From: Flammeovirgaceae bacterium UBA976
Lineage (GTDB): Bacteria; Bacteroidota; Bacteroidia; Cytophagales; Cyclobacteriaceae
Assembly (NCBI GenBank): GCA_002292365.1
Contig: DBBU01000044.1
Coordinates: 62,001 to 126,000 of the forward strand
DNA length: 64,000 bases
Reading direction: 5' to 3'
Below are positions 26,073 through 37,009 of the stretch, in pieces (within the stretch, counting starts at the first letter, position 1; the number at the start of each line of letters is the position of its first letter). Below the pieces are notes generated by a model that saw nothing but the letters and a program-made list of their open reading frames with translations, made no database searches and was not told where the DNA came from. The translations under genes were made by a program, and so were the position numbers.

Positions 26073-26479
26073 AGGATTGGCCTTACAATAATTGGAATCG
26101 GTTGTGGATAATTTTTTTTAAAAAAAAAGATTTTTTTTTTCAACCTCATTGAGATGTGAAAAAGATACAAGGTTTTTCATTTAAACGACTCTTAATATAT
26201 TATATATCAAATAGATATGTACTTATCCACAGTCTTGATCATCCATGGTATTCCATGGAATACGATTTGTATTTTAGGTGTGATTTGGGCACATTTGTAT
26301 ACCGAGTTAGAAAAAGTAAATCACCACAATGCTTTTGTTTACACGACTGACTTTGGTTACACAAATTTTAGATAGTTATTATGCAGTACCACATGCCCAA
26401 AAACCAAGGTTAAAGGGTTTGGGAAAAATATTGCTATCGCACAACAACGAAAAAATAATAAATGAAAAAATAATAAATA
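26073..26479. other. Intergenic region with two perfect DnaA boxes
   Basis: About 400 bases between rplU and nrdB. TGTGGATAA lies at 26103-26111 and TTATCCACA at 26223-26231, both exact E. coli-type DnaA boxes in opposite orientation. The first is followed by a T-run and an A-run (26112-26140). It may regulate nrdB by DnaA, as occurs for nrdAB in E. coli, or simply be spaced by chance. The 64-codon frame at 26156-26350 is not convincing. Confidence 0.45.
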
Positions 26480-27472
26480 ATGAGCAACCCTGTAGCAGAA
26501 ATTAAAAACGAACCCATTTTAAAAGAGAACAATAATAGATTTGTTCTCTTTCCTATCGAGCATGATGATATTTGGAGTTATTATAAGAAAGCAGAAGCTA
26601 GTTTTTGGACGGCCGAAGAAATAGATTTAGGACAAGATCTAAAAGATTGGGATACGCTGACAGGGGATGAGCGACATTTCATTAAGCATGTTCTAGCATT
26701 TTTTGCAGCAAGTGATGGAATTGTAAATGAAAATCTCGCTGAAAATTTTGTTTCGGAAGTACAATATACCGAGGCAAAATTCTTTTATGGTTTTCAAATT
26801 GCTATTGAGAACATCCATTCTGAGACTTACTCACTTCTTATAGATACGTATGTAAAAGATGTAAAAGAAAAGGATGCTCTTTTCAATGCATTAGATACTA
26901 TGGACTGTGTAAAGAAAAAGGCAGATTGGGCGCTTCGGTGGATAGATGAGGGTAATTTTGCGGAAAGATTAGTTGCATTTGCCGCAGTCGAAGGCATATT
27001 TTTTTCAGGAAGCTTTTGTTCTATATTTTGGTTGAAAAAAAGAGGATTGATGCCGGGTTTAACTTTTTCAAACGAATTGATTTCTAGAGATGAGGGGCTA
27101 CATTGTGACTTTGCATGTTTACTATACAACAATCATTTGGTTAACAAGTTGAGTAATGAAGCCATACAAACTATTATAGTGGATGCTGTAACTATTGAGA
27201 AAGAATTTGTAACCGATGCGCTTCCAGTAAGATTAATTGGTATGAATGCGGAGTTGATGTGTCAATACATTGAATTCGTAGCAGATAGACTTTTGATGGA
27301 ATTGAACTGTTCCAAAATCTATCACGCAACTAACCCATTCGACTTCATGGAAATGATTTCGCTTCAAGGGAAAACGAATTTCTTTGAAAAAAGGGTGGGA
27401 GAATATCAAAAAGCAGGTGTTTTGAATTCCGAAAATGACAATGATAAATTCAGTCTTGACCAAGACTTTTAA
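26480..27472 (+). CDS. nrdB: Ribonucleoside-diphosphate reductase class Ia, beta subunit
   Basis: The radical-generating subunit of aerobic ribonucleotide reductase. All iron ligands and the radical tyrosine are visible: Asp79 (AASDG), Glu110 and His113 (ENIHSETY), Tyr117, Glu171 (AAVEG), Glu205 and His208 (RDEGLHCD). The segments [38 protein letters not shown] and [18 protein letters not shown] are strikingly like eukaryotic R2 rather than E. coli NrdB. The C-terminus [10 protein letters not shown] is the peptide that docks on NrdA. It precedes nrdA by 25 bases. Confidence 0.96.
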   Translation: MSNPVAEIKNEPILKENNNRFVLFPIEHDDIWSYYKKAEASFWTAEEIDLGQDLKDWDTLTGDERHFIKHVLAFFAASDGIVNENLAENFVSEVQYTEAKFFYGFQIAIENIHSETYSLLIDTYVKDVKEKDALFNALDTMDCVKKKADWALRWIDEGNFAERLVAFAAVEGIFFSGSFCSIFWLKKRGLMPGLTFSNELISRDEGLHCDFACLLYNNHLVNKLSNEAIQTIIVDAVTIEKEFVTDALPVRLIGMNAELMCQYIEFVADRLLMELNCSKIYHATNPFDFMEMISLQGKTNFFEKRVGEYQKAGVLNSENDNDKFSLDQDF

Positions 27473-27497
27473 TAGAAAGAAATATAAGAAATCAACC

Positions 27498-29876
27498 ATG
27501 TTAGTACTAAAGAGAGACGGCCGAAGAGAATCAGTTAAGTTTGATAAGATTACCGCTAGGATTGAGAAGTTATGCAAAGGGCTCAATAGAGATTTTGTAG
27601 AGCCAGTCAAAATAGCCCAGAAAGTTATAGATGGTTTATATGATGGTGTAAGTACTGTCCAGCTAGATGATTTGGCAGCAGAAATTGCAGCTTCCATGAC
27701 CACACGCCATCCAGATTTTGCCAAATTGGCAGCGAGAATTTCCATTTCCAATTTGCACAAAGTAACATCGGAATCCTTTTCTAATACGATGAAGCATATG
27801 TACACCTATGTGGATGCAAAAACAGGAGAGAATGCACCTTTACTTTCTTCAGAGACCTATGGAGTAATCAAAAACAATGCGAAAAAATTAGACGAGGCCA
27901 TCGAATATGATCGTGATTTTAATTATGATTTTTTTGGTTTTAAGACTCTAGAAAGGGCTTATTTGATGCGGTTGAATGGTAAGATCGTAGAACGACCCCA
28001 ACACATGTTGATGCGGGTATCCGTGGGTATTCATGGGGATGATATTCAAGCAGCCATAGAAACCTATCACTTAATGTCAGAAAAGTGGTTTACGCACGCA
28101 ACTCCTACTTTATTCAATGCGGGTACTCCAAAGCCACAACTTTCCTCTTGTTTCTTGTTGACCATGCAGGATGATAGTATTGATGGAATATATGATACCC
28201 TAAAGCAATGTGCTAAAATATCACAATCTGCAGGCGGTATCGGTTTGAGTATCCACAATGTAAGAGCGACTGGAGCTTACATTAAAGGAACCAACGGTAC
28301 TTCAAATGGTATCATTCCGATGCTTCGGAATTTTGATATGACCGCCAGGTATGTCGATCAAGGAGGAGGCAAAAGAAAAGGAAGCTTTGCTATTTACCTT
28401 GAGCCTTGGCATGCCGATATATTTGAATTTCTTCAGTTGAAGAAAAATCACGGAAAAGAAGAGTTAAGGGCGAGAGATCTGTTTTATGCTATGTGGATTT
28501 CAGACTTGTTCATGCGTAGAGTTGAGGAGAATGGAGAATGGTCTCTTTTCAGTCCTGATGAAGCGAAGGGTTTGGAAGACAGCTATGGAGAGACGTTTGA
28601 AAAATTATACGAGAAATACGAGCAAGAGGGAAAAGCTAGAAAGGTAGTGAAGGCTCAAGATCTTTGGTTTGAGATCTTAGAGGCACAAATTGAAACAGGA
28701 ACACCTTACATTTTATACAAGGATCATGCTAATCGTAAGTCTAATCAAAAGAATTTAGGTACCATTAAGTCGAGTAATCTTTGTACCGAGATAATGGAAT
28801 ATACCTCTAAAGACGAGGTCGCTGTTTGTAATTTGGCCTCTATTTCTCTTTCTAAGTTTGTGAAGGAGGATAAAACCTTTGATCATGACAAACTTTATGA
28901 AATAACCAAAGTAGCGACGAGAAATCTTAATAAAGTGATAGATGTCAATTATTATCCAGTTGATGAAGCTAGGACTTCAAACATGAGGCACAGGCCCATA
29001 GGTCTAGGCGTGCAAGGTTTAGCAGATGCATTTGTGATGATGCGACTTCCTTTTGAATCTGAAGAAGCACAGCGCCTCAATAGCGAAATTTTTGAAACTA
29101 TCTATTTCGCCTCTATGGAGGCCTCCATGGAGTTGTCACAAGTTGATGGGTCCTATCAAACGTATAAAGGATCACCTATATCCAAAGGCATATTCCAATT
29201 TGATATGTGGGGTGTGACACCCGATTCAGGCCGATGGGATTGGTATGAGCTCAAACAAAAAGTAAAGAAGCATGGGGTTAGAAATTCTTTGTTAGTAGCA
29301 CCTATGCCAACGGCTTCTACCTCGCAGATACTCGGTAATAATGAATGCTTTGAGCCATTTACATCTAATATGTACGTACGCAGAGTGCTGTCCGGTGAGT
29401 TTATTGTAGCGAACAAGTATTTGATGCACGATTTGATTGGTTTGGGGCTATGGAATGAAGGTATGATGAATAAAATCAAGGCTGAAAATGGTTCTATCCA
29501 AAATATAGCTGAGATTCCAGCTAATATCAAGGAGCTTTATAAGACGGTTTGGGAGATTTCTCAGAAAACTATTATTGATATGTCTGCGGATCGGGGGGCG
29601 TACATCTGTCAAAGTCAAAGTTTGAATATTCATTTGATGAATGCCAACTTTGGTAAAATGACCTCTATGCATTTTTATGCATGGAAAAAGGGCTTAAAAA
29701 CAGGCATGTATTATCTGCGGACTAAGGCGGCGACAGACGCGATCAAATTTACCGTTACTAAAGAAGAAAACGTACAACCCAAAGCGGAAGAGTTGGCAAA
29801 AGCTACGGACCAAAATCAGCAAGCCATACAATGCTCCTTAGATGACCCAGAAGGATGTGAGATGTGTGGGAGTTGA
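27498..29876 (+). CDS. nrdA: Ribonucleoside-diphosphate reductase class Ia, alpha subunit
   Basis: The catalytic subunit, 792 residues from ATG 27498 (an upstream frame to 27435 overlaps nrdB and lacks family sequence). Residues 1-90 form an ATP-cone ([20 protein letters not shown]). Redox Cys about 217 (PQLSSCFLL), the thiyl Cys about 427 (SSNLCTEI) and its partner about 443 ([11 protein letters not shown]) are in place, as is the C-terminal shuttle CEMCGS. The length and the [14 protein letters not shown] tail match eukaryotic R1 almost exactly. The ATP-cone suggests dATP feedback inhibition. Operon order is nrdB-nrdA. Confidence 0.96.
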   Translation: MLVLKRDGRRESVKFDKITARIEKLCKGLNRDFVEPVKIAQKVIDGLYDGVSTVQLDDLAAEIAASMTTRHPDFAKLAARISISNLHKVTSESFSNTMKHMYTYVDAKTGENAPLLSSETYGVIKNNAKKLDEAIEYDRDFNYDFFGFKTLERAYLMRLNGKIVERPQHMLMRVSVGIHGDDIQAAIETYHLMSEKWFTHATPTLFNAGTPKPQLSSCFLLTMQDDSIDGIYDTLKQCAKISQSAGGIGLSIHNVRATGAYIKGTNGTSNGIIPMLRNFDMTARYVDQGGGKRKGSFAIYLEPWHADIFEFLQLKKNHGKEELRARDLFYAMWISDLFMRRVEENGEWSLFSPDEAKGLEDSYGETFEKLYEKYEQEGKARKVVKAQDLWFEILEAQIETGTPYILYKDHANRKSNQKNLGTIKSSNLCTEIMEYTSKDEVAVCNLASISLSKFVKEDKTFDHDKLYEITKVATRNLNKVIDVNYYPVDEARTSNMRHRPIGLGVQGLADAFVMMRLPFESEEAQRLNSEIFETIYFASMEASMELSQVDGSYQTYKGSPISKGIFQFDMWGVTPDSGRWDWYELKQKVKKHGVRNSLLVAPMPTASTSQILGNNECFEPFTSNMYVRRVLSGEFIVANKYLMHDLIGLGLWNEGMMNKIKAENGSIQNIAEIPANIKELYKTVWEISQKTIIDMSADRGAYICQSQSLNIHLMNANFGKMTSMHFYAWKKGLKTGMYYLRTKAATDAIKFTVTKEENVQPKAEELAKATDQNQQAIQCSLDDPEGCEMCGS

Positions 29877-29897
29877 TTTTTAATTGATAATGATGAA

Positions 29898-29933
29898 ACG
29901 GGAATATTATTTGACGGTATTTCCGTTTTTTTT
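29898..29933 (+). terminator. Intrinsic terminator of nrdBA
   Basis: Stem ACGGGAAT (29898-29905) with ATTTCCGT (29919-29926), one G-T pair, followed by an unbroken T-run. Convergent with acs, whose stop is 6 bases further on. Confidence 0.75.
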
Positions 29934-29938
29934 ATAGC

Positions 29939-31840
29939 TCAATTTTTGTCAAATCCCTTTTGGAGGTCATCGATTATTTCTGGGTTGAGCAGTGTAGAAG
30001 TATCGCCCAAATCATCCGTATCTCCACTGGCTATTTTTCGCAATATTCTTCTCATAATTTTCCCTGAACGTGTTTTGGGCAACCCTTTGACAAATTGAAT
30101 TTTGTCAGGTTTGGCAATGGCACCGATGGTTGTAGCCACAAGCTTTCGTATTTCCGTAATTAATTCATCGGTTTGGATGACCCCATCATAGGTGATTACG
30201 TAGGCATATAGGGCATTTCCTTTGATGTCATGAGGGAATCCCACCACTGCACTTTCAACAATGTCGTCATGCTCATTAATTGCATTTTCTATGGGCGCCG
30301 TACCTAGGTTATGTCCAGAGACAATGACTACGTCGTCTACTCTTCCAGTAATCCTATAATTTCCGAGCGCATCTCGCAACGCACCATCTCCTGGAAAATA
30401 ATAATTAGGGTAGGCAGAGAAATAGACATTTTTATAGCGTTCATTATCTCCATAGATGGTTCTTGCCAACGAGGGCCAGGGTTGTTTAATGGCTAAAATT
30501 CCTTCTCCTTTTATATCAGTAATCTCTGCCCCATCGGCGTTCAATAAAACAGGCTGAATTCCGGGTAAGGGAAGGGTTGCAAATGTAGGTTTGTCTTGGG
30601 TCACACCTGCCAAAGAAGAAATCATCATTCCACCCGTTTCTGTTTGCCACCAAGTATCTACTATTGGGCATTTATTTTTACCAATATTATCGTCATACCA
30701 GTGCCATGCCTCTTCGTTAATAGGCTCGCCTACAGTTCCTAATATTCTCAGACTACTGAGGACATGGTCATTAACGAACGATAACGGATGTTTTGCTAAT
30801 GCTCTAATGGCAGTAGGAGCAGTATAAAATTGAGTGACTTTATGCTTCTCACAGACTTCCCAAAACCTTCCATAGTCTGGATAACTAGGAACGCCTTCAA
30901 ACATGACCGTAGTGGCTCCAGTAGCCAAAGGCCCATAAACAATATAACTATGGCCTGTAATCCAACCTATATCTGCTGTACACCAATAAATATCGTCGGG
31001 TTTATATTGGAAAACATTTAAAAAAGAATAGGCAGCGTAAACCATATAACCACCGCAAGTATGGACCATTCCCTTGGGCTTTCCAGTAGACCCAGAAGTG
31101 TATAGAATGAAAAGCATATCTTCCGAATCCATCACTTCTGCAGGACATGAATCATCTACTTTTGTTAATTCTTCATGCCACCAGACATCTCTGCCTGACG
31201 TCCAGGCAATGGTTTGCTTTGTTCTTTGAAAAACGATTGATTTTTTAATGGAAGGGCAGGTCTTTAAGGCTTCATCGGAAATATCTTTTAATGGCGTCAC
31301 CTTATCCCCCCTAAAACTGCCGTCAGAGGTCAATAAGACCTTACATTTGGCATCGTTTATTCTTGCCGCCAATGCCCTAGAAGAAAACCCGGCAAAAACT
31401 ACAGAGTGAATGGCACCAATTCTGGCGCAAGCAAGTACAGCTACCGAAAGTTCAGCAACCATTGGCATGTAAATACAAACACGATCACCTTTAACTACGC
31501 CATTGTTTTTTAAAACATTAGCAAAGGTGCAGACCTTGCTATGAAGTTGTCTGTAGGTAATGTATTGTGCTGCATCATTTGGATCATTAGGTTCCCAAAT
31601 AATGGCAGTTTGATCCCCTTTTGATGCTAGATGGCGATCCAAACAATTTTCTGTAATATTTAATTTACCCTCCAAAAACCATTTTGTTTCAGGGACACTC
31701 CAATCATAGGTTAATGTTTGGGTCCATTTTTTTCTCCATAAAAAGTTTTTGGCAATGTTATCCCAAAACTCTGAAGGGTTTTCAACACTGGACTGGTACG
31801 CTTTATGATAATCTTCCAGAGAATTTATTTGTAATGACAT
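29939..31840 (-). CDS. acs: Acetate--CoA ligase
   Basis: Acetyl-CoA synthetase converts acetate, ATP and CoA to acetyl-CoA through acetyl-AMP. It is 633 residues from ATG 31840 (an earlier in-frame ATG would overlap the transporter gene and adds an unrelated hydrophobic leader). The P-loop is YTSGSTGKPKGMVHTCGG, followed by WWQTETGGMMIS and GRVDDVVIVSGHNLGT. The lysine in KTRSGKIMRRILRKIA is the site acetylated in other bacteria to switch off activity. It lies 10 bases after the acetate permease-like gene, so uptake and activation are co-transcribed. Confidence 0.96.
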   Translation of the reverse strand: MSLQINSLEDYHKAYQSSVENPSEFWDNIAKNFLWRKKWTQTLTYDWSVPETKWFLEGKLNITENCLDRHLASKGDQTAIIWEPNDPNDAAQYITYRQLHSKVCTFANVLKNNGVVKGDRVCIYMPMVAELSVAVLACARIGAIHSVVFAGFSSRALAARINDAKCKVLLTSDGSFRGDKVTPLKDISDEALKTCPSIKKSIVFQRTKQTIAWTSGRDVWWHEELTKVDDSCPAEVMDSEDMLFILYTSGSTGKPKGMVHTCGGYMVYAAYSFLNVFQYKPDDIYWCTADIGWITGHSYIVYGPLATGATTVMFEGVPSYPDYGRFWEVCEKHKVTQFYTAPTAIRALAKHPLSFVNDHVLSSLRILGTVGEPINEEAWHWYDDNIGKNKCPIVDTWWQTETGGMMISSLAGVTQDKPTFATLPLPGIQPVLLNADGAEITDIKGEGILAIKQPWPSLARTIYGDNERYKNVYFSAYPNYYFPGDGALRDALGNYRITGRVDDVVIVSGHNLGTAPIENAINEHDDIVESAVVGFPHDIKGNALYAYVITYDGVIQTDELITEIRKLVATTIGAIAKPDKIQFVKGLPKTRSGKIMRRILRKIASGDTDDLGDTSTLLNPEIIDDLQKGFDKN

Positions 31841-31850
31841 AAGTAACTTC

Positions 31851-33539
31851 TTAATGATTATGAGCAGCGCCTGCGCCACTTGGAATTCTAATATTTTCAA
31901 CAATTTCTTGAACCTCTTTTGGCGGGTCAGGAGTAAACTTTGATACGATAATTGAAACTATGAAATTAGCCATCATAGCGATACTTCCAAATCCTTCAGG
32001 GGAAATACCAAACCACCAATCTTCTTTGGAGCCTCCAAACCACCAACCAAATTTGAATTTAGTCATGTAAAATAGCATCAATAGAATTCCGATAATCATC
32101 CCTGAAATAGCACCTTGTTTATTCATTTTATTATAGAAAACACCCAAAACAATGGCAGGAAAAAAAGAAGAAGCAGCCAAGCCAAAAGCCAAAGCGACTA
32201 CAGCAGCAACAAAACCTGGGGGATTGATACCAAAATAACCAGCCACACAAACAGCCACCACGGCAGCGGCTCTTGCAGCGATCAATTCACCTTTCTCAGA
32301 GATCCTAGGATTGACCATTCTTTTAATTAAGTCATGGGCAACGGAAGAAGAGATAACCAACAATAAGCCTGCTGCGGTAGACAGAGCAGCTGCCAAACCT
32401 CCAGCCGCTACGAGTGCAACTACCCAATTGGGTAGACTAGCTATTTCTGGATTGGCCAATACCATTATATCACGATTTACTTCAAGTTCATTCAATTCTT
32501 TATTAGCTACATATTGGATCACCTGATCCTGATTTTTGTCTATAAAAGTAATTAAGCCAGTAGTTTCCCATTTTTTAAACCATTTTGGCATGTCAGCATA
32601 CTTTTTATCACTGACCGTTTCAATTAAATTCGTTCGTGAAAACACGGAAATAGCTGGAGCAGTGGTATATAATATGGCTATAAATAGTAATGCCCAACCT
32701 GCTGATTTACGTGCATCAGCTACTTTTTTTACTGTGAAAAATCGAACAATTACATGGGGTAAGCCAGCGGTACCAACCATTAATGCTGCCGTAATACAGA
32801 AAACATCTAGCTTAGACTTACTTCCTGTAGTATAAGATGAAAAACCTAAATCTTTATGCAGCCCATCCAATTTATCTAATAAATAAATACCATTTCCATC
32901 GGTACTTCCGAAACCTAATTGAGGAATGAAATGGCCTGTCATTTGAATAGAAATAAAAATAGCAGGCACCATAAAGGCAAATATCAGTACGCAATACTGC
33001 GCTACTTGTGTATAGGTAATTCCTTTCATTCCTCCTAAAACGGCATAAAATAATACGATGACCATTCCTATGATCACACCGGTAGTAATGTCCACTTCTA
33101 AAAAACGTGAGAAAACAATACCCACTCCTTGCATTTGTCCGGCTACATAGGTAAAAGAGACCAATAATGCACAAAAAACAGCGACGCTTCTAGCCATATT
33201 GGAATAATATCTATCGCCTATAAAATCAGGAACCGTAAATTTTCCAAATTTTCTTAAGTAGGGAGCGAGTAACAATGCCAATAACACATAACCTCCGGTC
33301 CAACCCATGAGATAGACAGAACCATCATAGCCTTCAAAGGAAATGATTCCCGCCATGGAAATAAATGAAGCTGCCGACATCCAATCTGCCGCAGTAGCTA
33401 AGCCATTTGCCAATGGAGATACGCCCCCCCCCGCTACGTAGAACTCTTTTGTGGAACCTGCCCTTGACCAAATAGCAATACCGATATACAGGGAAAAAGT
33501 AACACCTACTAAAACCCAGGTCCACATTTGAATACTCAT
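31851..33539 (-). CDS. Sodium:solute symporter, acetate permease ActP-like
   Basis: A 562-residue integral membrane protein of the SSS family with about 13 transmembrane segments. Visible are EFYVAGGGVSPLANGLATAA, AADWMSAASFISMAGIISF, GMKGITYTQVAQYCVL and GTAGLPHVIVRFFTVKKV, the pattern of ActP/DUF4212-linked transporters. An inserted soluble loop (about residues 320-370, DKKYADMPKWFKKWETTG) is longer than in E. coli ActP. Context with acs suggests acetate or another short-chain acid as substrate. Confidence 0.9.
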   Translation of the reverse strand: MSIQMWTWVLVGVTFSLYIGIAIWSRAGSTKEFYVAGGGVSPLANGLATAADWMSAASFISMAGIISFEGYDGSVYLMGWTGGYVLLALLLAPYLRKFGKFTVPDFIGDRYYSNMARSVAVFCALLVSFTYVAGQMQGVGIVFSRFLEVDITTGVIIGMVIVLFYAVLGGMKGITYTQVAQYCVLIFAFMVPAIFISIQMTGHFIPQLGFGSTDGNGIYLLDKLDGLHKDLGFSSYTTGSKSKLDVFCITAALMVGTAGLPHVIVRFFTVKKVADARKSAGWALLFIAILYTTAPAISVFSRTNLIETVSDKKYADMPKWFKKWETTGLITFIDKNQDQVIQYVANKELNELEVNRDIMVLANPEIASLPNWVVALVAAGGLAAALSTAAGLLLVISSSVAHDLIKRMVNPRISEKGELIAARAAAVVAVCVAGYFGINPPGFVAAVVALAFGLAASSFFPAIVLGVFYNKMNKQGAISGMIIGILLMLFYMTKFKFGWWFGGSKEDWWFGISPEGFGSIAMMANFIVSIIVSKFTPDPPKEVQEIVENIRIPSGAGAAHNH

Positions 33540-33551
33540 TTTGCGCTTGTT

Positions 33552-33803
33552 TTAAAGGTTATTTTCTTCCTGAAAACCATATTTTTTATCCAGCTTATTC
33601 ATGAGTCTTATGTAGACCAGGATTAAGATGACAAAAGTATAGATGGCACCTTGTTGCGCAAACCAAAACCCAAGTTTAAAACCACCTATTTTTATTAAGT
33701 TCAATTGATTTACAAAAAGTATTCCTGCTCCAAATGAGACGGTAAACCATACAATCAATAAAATGGTTAAATATTTGAGGTTTTGTTTCCAGTATGCTTG
33801 CAT
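33552..33803 (-). CDS. DUF4212 small subunit of sodium:solute symporter
   Basis: An 83-residue membrane protein with two transmembrane helices and the DUF4212 signature: YWKQNLKYLTILLIVWFTVS, GFKLGFWFAQQGAIYTFVIL and IRLMNKLDKKYG. In many bacteria it is encoded just before an ActP-like symporter, as here with a 12-base gap, and is thought to be a small subunit of it. First gene of the acetate operon. Confidence 0.9.
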   Translation of the reverse strand: MQAYWKQNLKYLTILLIVWFTVSFGAGILFVNQLNLIKIGGFKLGFWFAQQGAIYTFVILILVYIRLMNKLDKKYGFQEENNL

Positions 33804-34076
33804 CTCTTTTTTTAACTAAGTCACTAATATATTAAGTTGTAAAATAAAAAACGGTAAAAAACTTACTTCGTACATATTATTAGAGTTAAAAACAATAAAA
33901 AGGGCATCACTTTTTAGAGGGTTTCAGTTTTCATCAATAAAATAAACCATAAAAAAAGTGATTGGAGAGATTGATTTTTTTTGAATTATTGAACTCATGT
34001 AAAGGACAGGTATAATCTATTTTTATGGAAGGTGTAGGCAAAGATCAATGGGAACAGATCTGAGGGAAATACCTCT

Positions 34077-34790
34077 TTAAATATATAATTCTGTGAAAAT
34101 GGCCAATAAGGCAGCTAGGATACTGATGGCAATTTTGTTAAACCTAAATCGGTGCCCTGGACTAGATTCTACAAAAATAGTCGTAGAAATGTGTAAAAAA
34201 GCGCCACTCACAAAAGCAAATAAAAGGCTTAATTCGGCTTCGGATAGTGTTAAATAGTTATTGGCCATGGCCCCCATGGGCGAAGCTAGACTGAAGATAC
34301 TTAATACTACCCATTGTTGTCGAGAGAATTTTGATTTCCCCTTAAATACCGCCATCAGGGCAAAGGCGGCAGGGGCTTTGTGCAGAATGATACCAAAAAG
34401 TAAGGTATATGAATTATTTTGTTCATGTAATGGAGAATCATGGGTAAGTAAAGCACCTTCCATTAAAGAATGCACGACTAGGGCAATGAGTACGTAATAC
34501 TTTGATTGTGTTGATTTATGTTGGTGAAAGTGACCATGCTCCACACCCGAAGTAAAATATTCTAAAAATTGTTGGAAGAAAAACCCTAATAATATGAACA
34601 AACCAATTTTAGTAGGATCTGAGGACAAGGCAAAGAGCTCAGGAAAAACATGTATGATGGTGATGGAAAAAAGATAGGATCCACCAAAAATTAAAGGTAA
34701 AAAAATATTTTGAGGTTTGTACTCTAAGGGAATGGTGGCCCATCCTCCAATAAAGGTTCCTATGATTAACAGGGTAATAGTAAGGCTCAT
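34077..34790 (-). CDS. ZIP-family divalent metal transporter
   Basis: A 237-residue membrane protein with seven to eight transmembrane segments. The metal-binding residues of ZIP helices 4 and 5 are visible in VVHSLMEGALL and GIILHKAPAAFALM, and a histidine-rich cytoplasmic loop (EHGHFHQHK) lies between helices 3 and 4. ZIP proteins import zinc, iron or related ions into the cytoplasm. It overlaps the apbE start-side neighbour by 4 bases at that gene's end. Ion specificity is not predictable. Confidence 0.88.
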   Translation of the reverse strand: MSLTITLLIIGTFIGGWATIPLEYKPQNIFLPLIFGGSYLFSITIIHVFPELFALSSDPTKIGLFILLGFFFQQFLEYFTSGVEHGHFHQHKSTQSKYYVLIALVVHSLMEGALLTHDSPLHEQNNSYTLLFGIILHKAPAAFALMAVFKGKSKFSRQQWVVLSIFSLASPMGAMANNYLTLSEAELSLLFAFVSGAFLHISTTIFVESSPGHRFRFNKIAISILAALLAIFTELYI

Positions 34791-35836
34791 GGAGTTTCGT
34801 TTTTCGTTACAATTACAGCTGTTTTGATGCCATCGGTGATGATGTGTTCAGGACTTGATTCACCTTGATAAATCAGCAGCGCATCTAAGCGATCATCTGC
34901 TTTGAGAATGGCCATGGAAGTTTCAACCCCCAGTACCATAAAGGCCGTTGCATAGGCATCAGCAAGCATACAATTGGGCGCGAAAACAGACGCACTTAAG
35001 ATATTTTTTTTACTCATATTCCCCGTTCTAGGATCGATGATATGGGCATAGGTTTTATCATCGATCTGATAAAAATTTCTATAATTACCTGAGGTTGCAA
35101 CTGATCGATTCTCTAGGTTGACGATTGCAAAAGGGGGTTGATATTCTTCTGATTCAATCAATGGATCTTGAATACCAATCTTCCAAACTTCATTCCGGTC
35201 ATTGGTACCAAAAGTTCTGACTTCTCCACCAATCTCTACCATCGCATGTTCAATATTTTTGGATTTGAGATAATCAGCGATGACATCTACAGCATATCCT
35301 TTAGCTACGGCACTTAAATCAAGGTACGTTCCTTTGGGCATTGTAATGAGTGAGGGATTAAAATTAATTTTTGAGAAACCTACGAATTGAAGTAAAGAAT
35401 CAATAAGGGGTTGATCCAATATTTTTGAAGTCTTATCTGAGCCAAAACCATAGGCATTGATCAAAGGACCAATGGTAGGATCAAAAGCTCCTTCGGTAGC
35501 TGCATGGACTTCTTTACTAGCCAAGAGGACAGGATAAAAAACAGGGTCTTGGAAGACTAAACTACCAGATTGATTCAATCTTGAAATTTCGGATTGAGGG
35601 ATGTATGTAGATAACGACTCATTGAATTTTTTCAGAACAGAATCTATTTGTGTTTTAAAATCAATGGGTTCCAAAGTTTTATATTTAACATTATAAACAA
35701 TGGTTCCCATTGTCAATCCGGAGACCTCATTCATCAACAAATTAGGATTTTGATTTCTTACGAGCTTTACGAGCAGTAAGATTGCAGCAAAGAATAAGAG
35801 GACTCTTTGGGTTTGTTTACGTTTGTCGATATTCAA
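34787..35836 (-). CDS. apbE: FAD:protein FMN transferase ApbE
   Basis: ApbE attaches FMN covalently to threonine in flavoproteins such as NqrB, NqrC and RnfG, using FAD, on the periplasmic side. It is 349 residues with an N-terminal hydrophobic anchor (residues 12-23). Motifs are VSGLTMGTIVYNVKY, YLDLSAVAKGYAVDVIADYL, MVEIGGEVRTFG, and YAHIIDPRTG. An orphan nqrF is 20 kb away, and NqrB/C would be natural targets if present elsewhere. It is the first gene of a two-gene unit with the ZIP transporter (4-base overlap). Confidence 0.93.
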   Translation of the reverse strand: MNIDKRKQTQRVLLFFAAILLLVKLVRNQNPNLLMNEVSGLTMGTIVYNVKYKTLEPIDFKTQIDSVLKKFNESLSTYIPQSEISRLNQSGSLVFQDPVFYPVLLASKEVHAATEGAFDPTIGPLINAYGFGSDKTSKILDQPLIDSLLQFVGFSKINFNPSLITMPKGTYLDLSAVAKGYAVDVIADYLKSKNIEHAMVEIGGEVRTFGTNDRNEVWKIGIQDPLIESEEYQPPFAIVNLENRSVATSGNYRNFYQIDDKTYAHIIDPRTGNMSKKNILSASVFAPNCMLADAYATAFMVLGVETSMAILKADDRLDALLIYQGESSPEHIITDGIKTAVIVTKNETP

Positions 35837-35885
35837 TTTTATTTTTTTACAATATTAGTAAGACCTAATTAGAATATTCAATCGT

Positions 35886-35893
35886 TATATTTG
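35886..35893 (+). promoter_or_regulatory. Candidate -7 element upstream of ruvB
   Basis: TATATTTG matches the TAnnTTTG element and lies 17 bases before the ruvB ATG. The TTTG -33 element is not clear. Confidence 0.4.
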
Positions 35894-35910
35894 TTTTCTA
35901 TTTATTAACT

Positions 35911-36936
35911 ATGAGAGAGGATTATTTAAAACCAGATGATGAGGAATTTTCATCTGTTGATAAAGAGATAGAAAAAGCTTTAAGACCCCTCAGTTTTGAT
36001 GACTTTACAGGGCAAGAAAAGATAGTTGACAACTTAAAGATATTTGTCGAAGCGGCCAGTCGACGATCAGAGCCCCTCGATCATGTTTTACTTCACGGGC
36101 CTCCAGGGCTCGGTAAAACGACCCTTTCTCACATTATTGCCAATGAGCTGGGTTCTAATATAAAAATAACAAGTGGACCTGTACTAGATAAGCCGGGAGA
36201 ATTGGCAGGCCTTCTCACAAATCTTGAAGAGGGAGATGTATTGTTTATCGATGAAATACATAGGTTAAATTCGGTAGTTGAGGAGTATTTATATTCCGCC
36301 ATGGAGGATTATAAGATCGATATTATGTTGGATTCAGGGCCAAATGCAAGAACTGTACAAATTGGATTGAACCCATTTACCCTCATCGGTGCCACGACTC
36401 GTTCAGGATTGTTAACCGCGCCCTTACGTGCGCGTTTTGGAATCAATGCGAGGCTAGAATATTATGATGCCAAGCTACTGACCCGAATCGTTGGAAGATC
36501 TTGTGATATTTTAAATTGTGAATTTGAACTTGAGGCCACTTTTGAAATAGCCAGAAGAAGTAGGGGAACTCCTCGGATCGCCAATAACTTATTAAGAAGA
36601 ACCCGAGATTTTGCTCAAATAAAAGGGGATGGATCTATCAAGCTTATCATCGTAAAGATGGCATTGAAGGCCTTAAATGTGGATAATCATGGATTAGATG
36701 AAATGGATAATCGTATTTTATCTACTATTATTGATAAATTCAAGGGGGGGCCGGTGGGTTTATCGACCATTGCGACGGCATGCGGAGAGGAGGCCGAAAC
36801 GATAGAAGAGGTTTATGAACCTTTTTTAATCATGGAAGGCTTTTTGAAGCGTACGGCACGGGGGCGTCAAGCGACTGAATTAGCCTACAAGCATTTGGGT
36901 ATGATACCCCCGGCACAAATGAATACATTATTTTGA
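35911..36936 (+). CDS. ruvB: Holliday junction branch-migration helicase RuvB
   Basis: RuvB is the hexameric AAA+ motor that moves Holliday junctions with RuvA and RuvC. The 341-residue length is normal. Walker [10 protein letters not shown] is at residues 63-71, Walker [21 protein letters not shown], sensor [20 protein letters not shown] with the arginine finger, and a C-terminal winged helix ending [16 protein letters not shown]. Neither ruvA nor ruvC is nearby, as usual in this phylum. Confidence 0.97.
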   Translation: MREDYLKPDDEEFSSVDKEIEKALRPLSFDDFTGQEKIVDNLKIFVEAASRRSEPLDHVLLHGPPGLGKTTLSHIIANELGSNIKITSGPVLDKPGELAGLLTNLEEGDVLFIDEIHRLNSVVEEYLYSAMEDYKIDIMLDSGPNARTVQIGLNPFTLIGATTRSGLLTAPLRARFGINARLEYYDAKLLTRIVGRSCDILNCEFELEATFEIARRSRGTPRIANNLLRRTRDFAQIKGDGSIKLIIVKMALKALNVDNHGLDEMDNRILSTIIDKFKGGPVGLSTIATACGEEAETIEEVYEPFLIMEGFLKRTARGRQATELAYKHLGMIPPAQMNTLF

Positions 36937-37009
36937 CTAGGCGGCATGTCACGCTTCATAGGATGGTAATGAGAGGCGTCATTAGGATTCCTTTTGATCA
37001 TCTTTTTAG

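Noticed and set aside
26156..26350. 64-codon GTG-start ORF
   Set aside because: Unusual composition (rich in Y, F, C, H), no start signal, and it contains the DnaA box; a chance frame is more likely.
27233..27805. 190-codon minus-strand ORF across the nrdB-nrdA junction
   Set aside because: Fully antisense to two well-conserved genes; it is a shadow frame.
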